From Oopsacas minuta (Eukaryota > Porifera > Hexactinellida > Lyssacinosida > Leucopsacidae): DNA of 64,000 nt. The notes under the pieces were generated by a model, which saw only the letters and a list, made by a program, of their open reading frames with translations, was not told the origin of the DNA and did no database searches. A program made the position numbers and the translations under genes. The stretch's first letter is position 1, and each line of letters begins with the position of its first letter. Below, piece by piece: positions 10,691-21,301 of the stretch. The stretch is from the NCBI GenBank assembly GCA_024704765.1, contig JAKMXF010000315.1, positions 145,445-209,444 on the forward strand, in the 5' to 3' direction.

Positions 10691-11131
10691 TGGCCCCTTG
10701 CATGTAAGAGAAAAAAGATTGGAAAACTTACTATTCTCTATGATAATTCAGATTTTCAGCCAACATTGACACTACATATCACCTGTCAGCAATCACCAGA
10801 TTTCGTAGATATTTGGGCACAGTTTGGCGGTATATGGTCCCTGTCGAAAGTAACCATAGGGTCAAGTCATGGCGTTATATAGAAGCTAGGAGAGGCCCAT
10901 GGTATTACTGGTTCGTAGTCTGATCTAACTTCAGATCAATTAGCCAAAATAAATGCCAAGAGTAACCAAGTTCGTCACATTAAAAAAATTGTTCGAAACT
11001 AACCCCAAGACCCAAAAGAATGTGCACATTAAAGAATAGATATCCTGAGGTTTCAGAGGATATATGAATGTATCAATTTCTAGTATATTATTCTCACCCT
11101 TGATTTGAATTGTTAGAGAAATAAGCATATA

Positions 11132-12033
11132 CAGTCAGGGGACAAAAGTATTCAAACACACAAATATATTGTCATAAATTGTACACTCTTTACCACTCCT
11201 ATATACTGTGTGGTCTATATTCGAGCTGCTATCTAGTAATTTATATAGAATAACATGTTTTTCACGAATTTCAAAAAAATATTTTCGATTTACACTTTTT
11301 GAAGGTGTTAATTATTAATAATTATCCCTTAATTATTGATATTCAAAATATGTGATAATTCAAAGCCTATTAAGAATCTACAATTCCTGACTTGATATTT
11401 GAATTCTACGTAGGCGAGTTACCCCAGATTAAAATTTCCAATGGGATTGAACAATTTTTACCAAAGTTATAGAAGAATTTCAATTTGTGCCACTTGTTGC
11501 AAAAAGTGGCACCGGTGGCAGGAAAAAGCGCCACTACAACCAAATCAACTAGGGTTAGGAGGAATAAGTCATAGTAATATTTTCGAATATCATGACTATG
11601 CTAACCCTTGAAATACAAAATAACCTCTTGGTAGCGGCCACTTGTGCCACCTCTGGCAAAAGGTGGCACAAATGGCACAAATTGAAATTCTTCTATAAGT
11701 TTGGTAAAAATTACTCAATCCCATTGAAAACTTTAATCTGGGATAACTCGCCTAAGTAGAATTCAAATATCAAGTTAGAAATTATAGATTCTTAATAGGT
11801 TTTGAATTACCACATATTTTGATTATCAATAATTATCTAATAATTATTAATAATAAATACCTTCAAAAAGTGTAAATCGAAAATATCTTTGAAATTCTTG
11901 AAAAACATATGTTATTCTATACAAATTACTAAATAGCAGCTACGAATATAGACTCACAATATATAGGAGCGGGAAAGAGTATACAATTTATGACAATATA
12001 TTTGTGGGTTCAAATACTTTTGTCCCCTGACTG
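11132..12033. repeat. Near-complete palindromic Tc1-type MITE (~0.9 kb)
   Basis: The left end CAGTCAGGGGACAAAAGTAT and its inverse at the right end (to 12033) start two arms of about 440 bp that pair almost to the centre near 11582, including inner GTGGCAC and AGGGTTAG blocks. The left flank has TA (11130-11131). The right flank TA is damaged. There is no coding capacity. The terminus resembles Tc1-like elements, so this is read as a fold-back derivative moved by a Tc1-type transposase. Confidence 0.75.
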
Positions 12034-12590
12034 GAGATACATACACTTGAAACTACATGGTTGTCAATATGAATTTTACAGTTAGCCTCATAAATTTGTA
12101 GAGAAATTTACAACCATTGGATTGGTTCTGTTCATGGCCAAGTTACCCTATTTAAACTTAACCGATAGCTCTATTAAGCGGAGTCTATATTTGTTTAATA
12201 TTATTTTCTGACTGACAAATGCTAATATTTTGGTCTACATATAACTATCATTATTAGATTTGGGATGTTATGAAAACCTTAGCTCTCTCGAGTACTATAC
12301 ACACAATATCAATACCATCCATCTTACAATATAAAATTCAAAAAAACAGTAAAGTGTTCGAGGACTAGAGGGCTAGATAAACTAAAAATGAATGAATTAG
12401 AACCTGGCGTAGAAAATTCAAAATTTGCAAATTGTTTTGTACTAAATATTCCACGTCAAAATGAAAAAATAATATAACAAATTTTCTAGCTGAGTAAACA
12501 CTGTTCTGAATGCAGATTCGTAATCAACGTGAAAACTGGGTAAACTGTTTTTGGGATGATTTTGGGTGATTGTAACACCCCGTGCGCGCG

Positions 12591-14183
12591 AGCGTAGAGA
12601 GTAAGAGAAGTATTATGCGTGTACAGTGTACAGAGTTCTGGCAGATGAAAAGAAGAAAGGAGAGCTCTAAACAGGAATATTATACTTTGCAGGCATGAAA
12701 TATGTAATACTGTAGAATATTCGCATGAAGGCTTGTATCAAGTACATATATGAGAAACGCTATTGAAAATTTCAGGCTGTTAAAGAAGTATTCGGTACAT
12801 AGTGAGACAAAATTTTGTGAGTACGGGCCTGGGGGATTTAGGCCCCCAGGGCACAATATCGAAGCCACTGCGTATAATTATGCGACAAGGTGGGGATGAC
12901 GGTCTAGGTTTAGGTCCGGAATTTCCTCCTCAATCTGAATTTACATCTCAGACAGCAGTTAATCCAACTTATCCAAGGATATCGCAAGTACTCAACTCAC
13001 TTGGATTGTATCAAACACATCTCAAGAACTAGATTGTCTTCCAATTGATAAGCGCATGGAACAACCTCAAAAGCGTTGTTTCAATGGAAATACTATCTAT
13101 TTGGCTGCATCATTGGCCCCGTATATCGGAAACAACACTCTGCTTACCATTTTTAAGGTATTTTATACACTACACATTCATAATTTACAATTTCTTTGGA
13201 GTTTAACAAGGGCTTAGTGGTCCGCAATTAGAAAATTTCAATTACAGATTTCAATAGTATTTTCCGGTTATTCAAGAAAGGTTTCCGATAAGTGTACTTC
13301 ATATAAGTCTAGAGTAGGGGCTTCGGGTGGCTTTGAAATCTGGGGTGGCACAATTCAATCTATTCTGCAACAAATTCAGTTTGAGGGTCTATGGGCGCTG
13401 GAAACAATCAGTAAGGTCCAGGACCGAAACCCATAACAAGAAATATCGTTTGATTTCAATTAGTCCAGAATGTCCACATTTTTCTAGTCTCTTGGAGTAA
13501 TCTGCAGTTTACTAATTACCATACTCCAATACCAAAGTAGGTATAATAACATACTACCTAGCTGGACTCGTGCTACTAGGTGAAATTTCCCATATTTGGG
13601 TCTGATGCTCTTCTGGCCACAGAGCTAGATTAATACAATGCAAATCGATATATGTAAGTGATAATTAGTGCAGGTCCGTGAGGAGATGCCCTAGTGGATT
13701 CATTAGCATAATTATTTCTACACCTAATAAAGAGTACTTAGTACTCACAGTCAAACTTGTCTAAAACGGCACCAATGGGACAGGCTCAATGTGGCCATTT
13801 TTGTACAGGTGACCACTATATAAGGATCGATTAATATTGAAAATAGTTCCACGGGAATACACTTAGTTGACCGATATTACCAGGTGACAGTTATACAAAG
13901 TGGCCGTTAAGGAACAATGATGAAACTCTCCGAAAGATACAGAGACAATATGGAGAGTGTATTTTGGAAAATCACTTAATTGAAAAAGGACTCGAGGCCT
14001 GGTTCAATCAAAAATTAGTACAATAAGTTGGAAATCCAGAAACAGGTCGAGCACATTTTAACAAATCATAATCATTCAACCATTGAAAGGGCTCGAGCAC
14101 CCCTAGTCTGCTTTCGAATCCGTAGAGCTAATGCAGAAATATTGTTGTAAAGTCCATCGATGGGGAACGAGCCCAGAAATGAA
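12591..14183. other. Unassigned stretch
   Basis: A small GC-rich hairpin (CTGGGGGATTTAGGCCCCCAG, 12830-12850) lies in otherwise AT-rich DNA. Plus-strand open pieces at 12802-13032 and about 13025-13158 (IDKRMEQPQKR, GNTIYLAASLAPYIGN) end at an AAG|GTATTT donor-like site, but they are in different frames and unrecognised. Confidence 0.3.
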
Positions 14184-16560
14184 CATGGACGGATCCAGGA
14201 TAGAATTTTTGGGGGCGCAAATTTAAAAAATAAACATCGCTTTAATTTAGCTATTAGTGAAATGTACAGTCTCTGATTCCGGACATTTATATATTAAATA
14301 TTCGTAGAATATATGTTATAATTGATATATGTCTGTCTAATTGTCTAATAAAGAAGTCTAGTGAGAACAAAAACAATGACTTAATGAAGATAAACAATAG
14401 ATGCAATCAATTTCTTAACTAATACTAGACATTCGATTCTTTAGAGGTATTTTTCTTTCTTTTGCAGCAAACTCTTCAATAATCTCATCTATATCCAAAT
14501 TCTGAGTTATATCTCTGTTATAGGTTAAGACTACAATATCACTTAAAGACAATCAGATAGTTTCCTCCACTTGAAAGTTTGTATTCTATCCATACATAAA
14601 AATGTACGATCAACCGACGCTGTAGACACCGACAAAGAATATTTTAAATTGATCAATTTAATGAAATTAGGATAGAATTCAGGGTTCATGTTTGGAAATC
14701 AGAATCAACATCAGTAAAGGCGTGGCATTTCAATAGCTGGCATTGTAGAGAAATTTCGGAAATATACAAGACTTCAAAATAATCGTCAAGTAATTGTTTC
14801 AGAATACTAATATTTAAAAAATGCTTAGTTTGGGAATTTAGTCCATCCAGACCCTTCAATATGTTGATACTGGGGATTGAAAATCCCTTATCTAAAGCAT
14901 CTGAAATGAGATTTCGTACTTAATTTGTGCTACTATTAAGATATTCAGCTGGGTAATTTCGGATATAGTACTATTTTTCGAACGATGCATGGTGCTATGT
15001 ACTGTCAAAGGTATATCACATTATTCACTTAATATTTCGGCCTCTTTAATATGATCCGATAATATATGCGGAACTTTCAGATCTTCGATTGTGTTCTTAA
15101 CCACAGATATTTCGCGAATTGCATGATGCCAATTGGTTCTCGTTAATTGGAGGTAAAGAGAGAGCTGGTTAAAAATACCTAATACTAAATGTAACAACTC
15201 GATAGTAAAAGAAATCTACAATCACCCAATTTATGATATAGACAAGTTGCAGTTATTGACTGACTATCACATTCTTCAGCCCTATAACATAATGTGATGA
15301 GAATTGATCGATATCGTTTGTATACTGTGTCTACTAATTAAAACAAGAATCCAAACTAATATCATGTCTTTGTGGAATCTATTGAACAGTTTCTTTGAAT
15401 TCCTGTTGACTTTATTCGAAAAGATCATTATTTTTTGTTTGGTTAAAAATGTGTAGAGAGATCTAAAGTACTAACACAATCTTTACAAGATGTTTTTTCA
15501 AAGAGATTCACAATTATCAGATTGAGCCAATGAGCATTACAATGAATGTAAACGGGCTACGAGTATAAATTATTAAGACGAGCTTGAACACCACTAATAT
15601 GCCCACTCAATACGCTCACACCATCCATTGAAACAGCTACAAATGTCCCAGATATTTGTAGAATAGAAGTAATAACTTCTGTTAATTAGATAGAATTAAA
15701 GCATCAAATTCTGGTATATGTGAAAATCCAAGAAATGTTTCATTGAGTACGGACCCATAACAAATTCGGATGCAAAAACTAGTTATTCATGTCCACTAAT
15801 ATCTTTGGACTCGTATATTAAAAATGAATAAAATAGACTATTTTTACTTCATCGCCTATTTTCCTTGGAACTTCAGATACAATCATTGAAATTAATTCAT
15901 TGTAAATAGTCTTACTAAGATAATCTACATGCATGGAGTATTGACCTTTAAGTTTCTCCCTAGCATCCCTGAAATCTTCAATGACTATAAAATTTACCTC
16001 CATTAATTCACTAAAATTCCCTTTGTTAAGGGAATCTGAAGTTTCGTCATCTCCTCTAAAAAATATTTCTTGTACATAGAAGTAACAAATGTATTCCAAT
16101 AAGATATTAAAATATTAAACATTATTTTCATTATAACTGACCTATGCAGGTTCAACGTTGATGGAATCAAATGTGTTTGTGTAATTTTTGTTCTTTATAT
16201 TCTTGCCACCTAATCATGCTAGCTATATGCTCCGATGATGCACTATGTTTACCTAGCCATTTGTTCTTCAAATTTGCTTTTCCCGAACTATCAAAACCTA
16301 TTCTAGTAAATGTTGTTCCTCGTTTGTAAGAACTAAAATACACCATAGGAAATAATATATTCGATTCGTAGAATAACTATAGTTAATCCAGGGGTAAATA
16401 TCATACCAACCATTCTGAAAACTTTTATAGTTGCGATTTTTAAATTTGCTACCAAATCTCATCTTGGGGTATGAGGAGAGAGTTAGCTGGTACCAGTTTC
16501 CATCATACATATCGGTAGGAAATTTTAAATACAAGGATGAATTTAATTATGGTCAGTTAC
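14184..16560 (-). pseudogene. ZMYM1/TTF-type hAT transposon, degenerate
   Basis: Minus-strand fragments in the correct order for a hAT transposase with an N-terminal TTF-type zinc finger. 16534-16298 has KFPTDMYDGN and a WYDIYPWINYS segment. 16099-15818 has FFRGDDETSDSLNKGNFSEL, a hallmark of this family, followed by YLSKTIYNELISMI. Near 14440-14510 a C-terminal dimerisation tail reads LDIDEIIEEFAAKERK. Stops and shifts are everywhere between. The left terminus is at 14184 (CATGGACGGATCCAGGA, compared with the usual CAGTGGCGGATCCAGGA of these elements). A matching inverse end (TCCAGGATCCGCCACT) occurs at 19383-19398, but no 8-bp duplication links the two. Confidence 0.7.
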
Positions 16561-18128
16561 ATTGTATGCTCCGAAGGATGATGCTAGCTACGTTAGAATT
16601 GAATTCATACACCCTCTCCTAACCAAATTTTCATCAAGAGATGAGTCTTTAGAAGATCTCGGAAGATGAAGAGAGAGGTTTTTAATAGAAGTCTATTTAC
16701 ACAAAAATTTTCAAGAGGTTGTCATTTCATTAAGCTAATATAATTGAATACATTGTAAGTGAAATGGATATAATAAGATAATATAAAAATGTAAATATTG
16801 ACAAATAAATTTCAAACATCCTAGAGAAATTCATTAAAAGTTAAAAGTTGGGGGGAAGTGCGCACACTCCAGTACATTCGTGACTGAACCTGAAAAATAC
16901 GACCGACTTCCTTATGCCTCATACCTACATACTTCGGTAAGTTCGGTGCGAAGCAAGGCTAGGCAAGACTAGACACTAAGAATGAGGTGGAGTTAGCACC
17001 GAAACATACCGAGCAATATTCCTGAAAGTTTTATCCATATAGTCAGAATAAGCAACCAACGACCTCCATTCATGTAGACTAGCATGGGCACAAAGCTACC
17101 CCATTCCCACGAGCAAGGGAATATCCAGGAGGACCGACGCTCCTTTAGTCGCATTATCATTGATGAAGGTATATTGAAGAATGTGAAAATTGAGGATCTT
17201 TGAATAAACAGTATCAAGAATTTACTGAAACATGAGTATTCAACTAGGGGATGAAGAGCGCAAGGAGGATGCTAAGAAAAGTCTGTCTTACCCTCTCTCG
17301 GCAAGAGTCTGGAGGAACACATGGTAATATATCACAGGTGAGTATACCACTCACTAGCTCGAAAAAAATGAAATCCAAGAGCAGCACACTTCCAATACCT
17401 AATCCACACTCTGGGGTGGTACAATATTCCGGACAACACCTCCCAGTGCAAATGCGAGAGACCTAGCGCCGTTTCAGTGTCTAAGAGTCACAGATTGGCT
17501 ATTGCCACCTGACAGGTGGTGACAATAGGCACTTTGGTGATAGAATAGAACCATAATTATTAAATACAATTTTGTAAGACTAGAAACTTTGAAACAAACA
17601 CTTATGCATATGCCAAATAAATAAATATCCATGGAGTTTAAAACTATGGATATTAACAATCTCTTGGAATTTAGTACTGTGGATTGCAAACATCCAAAAG
17701 GTATAGGATAAATTATGTCTGATACATAAATGTATTCATTAAAATCAAATCGTAGAAGTGGAACAATCGAAAAATGCCCTCTTGTGAGATAAAAATCTCA
17801 TCACTATAAATATAAAGTATGCCAATTAAAAATGTTGTGACTAAAACAGTCCAAGCCGACAGACTAGTAGTGCAGCTCTCGATTAAGTCCTAAAATTGAT
17901 AATGAGATGATTTAATATTAAATTACAAATTGCACAAAATTGAATGACATGTACCCAATCTGATAACGTTATCGAAGTAAACCTGGGTCGGAATTACACA
18001 ATATGTAATTCCGACTAGTTTCCAGAAAATTTTTTTGACTCCGAAATGTTTACACATTTGAACATGATAATATAATCATTAAGTAATTGACTAGAAATTT
18101 CCCTTTGTATATCATCGTACATTCATTA
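16561..18128. other. Unassigned stretch
   Basis: No recognisable gene. Short open frames at 16993-17217 and 17251-17466 lie opposite or beside each other, with no family motif. The strip 16870-17300 is slightly less AT-rich than its surroundings. Confidence 0.3.
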
Positions 18129-18581
18129 TTAATAAGTCACCCACATCGTCGGGGTCATAATAATCAACTTGAATAAATTTACACAAACAGAACTTCTGCA
18201 CTGAGCACAAGCGAGAGAAGGTTCCAAGTTATGCCTTCTGCAGGTGCATCTGAGGGCATTACAGTCGGGGGTACAATTGCACCTTATTAGACACAGGAGA
18301 GATTTGGGTGATGCATTTATGTCAGTCATAACAGGAACAAATTGTCAGTCATTATTTATTGGTAATCCCCAATCTTCAGCTAGAATGAAAGTTCCACCTA
18401 ATTTTGGATCAGACTGGAAGAATAGGTTGTAATCTTCGGAACTCGAATGATCACATAGCAGGATAAGCAAAACCGTGTCATCGCCGATTAGTACTATGTT
18501 GAGCCTTGTTGCAGATTCTACAGCTTTAGGCACAATGAGAAAATATGCATCAGATTGAGGATATGTTTGGCAATTCTTCAT
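18129..18581 (-). pseudogene. Fragments of a repeat-associated invertebrate protein (GDDTDLL / Cys-rich tail)
   Basis: Two neighbouring minus-strand pieces. 18581-18345 reads YPQSDAYFLIVPKAVESATR and then VLIGDDTVLLILLCDH and YNLFFQSDPK. 18329-18129 reads LIRCNCTPDCNALRCTCRRH and ACAQCRSSVCVN. Both match, in that order, parts of a multicopy protein common in arthropod and cnidarian genomes. The first is a nuclease-like segment with DAD and GDDTDLL motifs; the second is a Cys-rich C-terminal tail with CxCxxxC repeats. A large middle section is missing, so this is an internally deleted relic. The biochemical function of the family is unknown to me. Confidence 0.55.
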
Positions 18582-20275
18582 GTAGAGATGTTGGTTAAAT
18601 TGGAATCATGAAAGTTAGTCGGATTTCGCGGGGATAGAATAAATGGATAAGATAATAATGAAACAATAATCAGAAACATCTTATTTTCTTCAGTATTTGA
18701 TTAAAAAAAAAGTGAGATTGATAATTGAGATGGATTGATCATTCGTTGAGAAGAGACACAACACAGATTAGTGATATATTATGTAGAATAGTAAACTGGG
18801 AATCCATCTATAATAAGCGGCACCGGATATTCTTTTAACTTTCGATACTGCAAAGGGCTGTAGGTAAGTATCATCTCGATTGGGTACTAATGTGTGTACT
18901 GGTTGACTCTCCCTCTGTCATGTTTGGAACACACGTAGACAGTCCAGAGATCAGCAACATAATCCAGGTAGAGACGCCAGTCAAATAGTTTCTGAGTTGA
19001 TATGGCTTGTGTGGCATTGTAAATATCGGCAAACATTCTACATGGTCATAGCCGATGGAAACAAAAAGGACTGGGCAATGTAGGTGCAGAAATACATGAA
19101 TATAGCTGGAAAACATATGATGCGTAAAATCTCAAGTGAACAATAACTTTCAAAGAAAAATATATTAGATGACGTAGATCAAAGAGTGAATCCTACTTGC
19201 TTACTTGACAAATTTGTTACGAAAATATATATAAAAGTTATTCGAATTAACTAACAATAGGACAAAAACTAAGGTTGTGGCAAATAGGGCTTTTCGTCCG
19301 AAGGCGAAGCCCATGGACCGCACCGGGGGATTACAGCGCCCCCAGACCACCAGCTGGGTAATTCTCCCCCCACGCCAGCAACTCCAGGATCCGCCACTCC
19401 TTGTTAGGTTAAACATTAAGCCATCAAATTTTATCTTGGTCTCACTTTGCTCACTTTCACAGTTCATAACTCTAGATACGCAACTGAGCTCATGGTGCAA
19501 TTTTCTGGCCCAATGTGTATCGATTAACTCAATCAATGATTCGATAGACTATGTAGGTACATTGCCTCGATGCGTATATTAATACGTTGTACAAATTTGC
19601 CCAAATAATCAATAAAAATTGCTACGTATAAGTATTGTTTCAACTTGGATAAATTTTTGTTAAGCAAAGAATGTGTTGTCTTGCTCATAATCAAGGACCC
19701 ACCGTTAGACTCCACGCAACTTGCACCCCTAGATTAATACAATGTACGGTATATAACTGAGAATAGGAAACATATAATGATAATAAGAAGGTAAAGATGG
19801 AGGGAAGCGAGGCAATTACCCAATAGCTCTCTCAAAATACAAATACAAATGCGCTAGTCTTGAAATTTTCATTTCAAATACAATTAAAAACAGAAATCTG
19901 TCATAATAATTTTCTCATCTACTGAGATTGGAGGTCTAAAATTAATACAATTTTAAAGATAACTGGACAAACGAAATGGAGAAACAATCGAATTTTACTG
20001 AAGGAATATACTCTGGAGCAGTGGCGTAGCCAACCTAGGTAGACTAGTAGAGCATGGTATATTACTTGAAAACTTGGTAATTAAGTTCCCTAGATAAATA
20101 TATGAAAGTGTATTTGATGTATGTAATGCAAGCCTGGATCGCAGTTAGATCTTAAGGTCGAACAAGTTGAGGGAATATACTTTTTTGAAGATCTTAAAAT
20201 TTTGGGGAATATGTCCTCTTTCCTCTGCAACCAGCCCATAGGTGACTTAAAAATGTATAAAGTAAGATGTACTTG
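18582..20275. other. Unassigned stretch with an isolated hAT-type terminus
   Basis: Nothing coding is recognised. The GC-rich strip 19278-19399, ending TCCAGGATCCGCCACT, looks like the end of a hAT element (inverse of CAGTGGCGGATCC). It may be the distant right end of the element starting at 14184, or an unrelated solo end. Confidence 0.35.
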
Positions 20276-20600
20276 TCCTTAGAAGATGAAGATCGATCGG
20301 GACGCCCAGTTACGGCAGTTATTAGGAAATATTGCAAAGGTTGAGGAAATGATCAAAGAAGAGAGGCAAATCACGGTCCATCAATTAGAACATGATTCAT
20401 CAATTGCATCGGGGATAATAGAAACAATTCCACACTAACATTTGGTCAGAGAAGGGTTTGTTCCAAATTGACCACACATTTACTAACTTTCTAGGTGATT
20501 TAGGATGTGGCTAGAATGTTGTCAGAAGTGTATCGATACAAGTGTGGATAATTTCGAACATTTAGAATACCAATTGATCATCAAACTGTATTAGAAACAT
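20276..20600 (+). pseudogene. Mariner transposase N-terminal relic
   Basis: The plus strand reads SLEDEDRSGRPVTAV, then, after a shift, IAKVEEMIKEERQITVHQLE and SIASGIIETI. This is the second helix-turn-helix of mariner transposases, with the GRP linker motif. The catalytic domain is absent and no terminal repeats were found. It is a short, old fragment. Confidence 0.7.
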
Positions 20601-21293
20601 ATAAATATACAACTTATTGAACACTTGGTGCATATATATATATTTTTTAGGAAAAGATGTAGGGAACCAATTCAAACTGGGTGAGGGCCCAACGGTGAAA
20701 TTATTGCTACAATGTAAATTTATATAAAAAACTTCTCTCTACCTAGGGGTCTAGACCACCTTAGAAACACAAACCTGGCCATTTAGAATCCAATATAGTA
20801 GTAGTATGGTCTGATTTATGAAAATATATATCAGGAATCTATTTTACCTAATAAATGACCTTTTAGAGGCCAAATCGATAAAAATAATCTCCATTATTAA
20901 TTATCTAGCCACACCTGGCACATAATGCAAAGAATCTCAGTAATACGAACACACCTCTCCCATCAAGTTGCATAATTGAAGTTCGACTAAACATTGAAAT
21001 GTGAATAAATATGCGAAGACACCAGTTACTACAAGTGAGGGAAATTCTCAAAAGTAATGATTCGGAAAAAAGAATTGGTTCCTGTAAGCCCAGATTAGAA
21101 TGCAGGTGGTGATTTGCCAAAAACGAGGACGGCAGGCGCTCCACCATTTAAGCTAAGCCTTTTACTCATAAACTTCAGTGAAAAAGGTGGCAAATAAATT
21201 GTTATTAGAGTGCATTTGAGAGAGGATCGGGGAAAGTTGCATTGTTTTAATGCAGGAAAAGGCTATAATTGTACAAATACCACATGCGGATAC
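20601..21293. other. Unassigned stretch
   Basis: AT-rich DNA with a short (TA)n run near 20632-20644. The minus-strand open frame 20905-21147 has no recognised motif. Confidence 0.3.
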
Positions 21294-21301
21294 ATCTATT
21301 C

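Larger units (their letters stand above)
8825..12590. mobile_element. Degenerate transposon bounded by ~220-bp inverted arms
   Basis: The segment 8825 to about 9045 and the reverse complement of about 12375-12590 align along their length with many substitutions. The outer ends read CGCGCGCAC (8825) and GTGCGCGCG (12590), followed by CACAATCACC on the left and its inverse on the right, and AAAATCATCC. Similarity stops at CGCGCG on both sides, so these are the likely termini. No convincing target duplication remains. Inside are a broken transposase-like gene (9522-10690) and a palindromic insertion (11132-12033). Superfamily unknown. Confidence 0.6.

Noticed and set aside
14184-19399. A single 5.2-kb hAT element joining the two CAGTGGCGGATCC-like ends
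   Set aside because: The flanking octamers do not match and the interval contains unrelated fragments, so only the left end is assigned.
20632-20644. Microsatellite (TA)n, also near 57402 and 62562
   Set aside because: Too short to be informative in AT-rich DNA.
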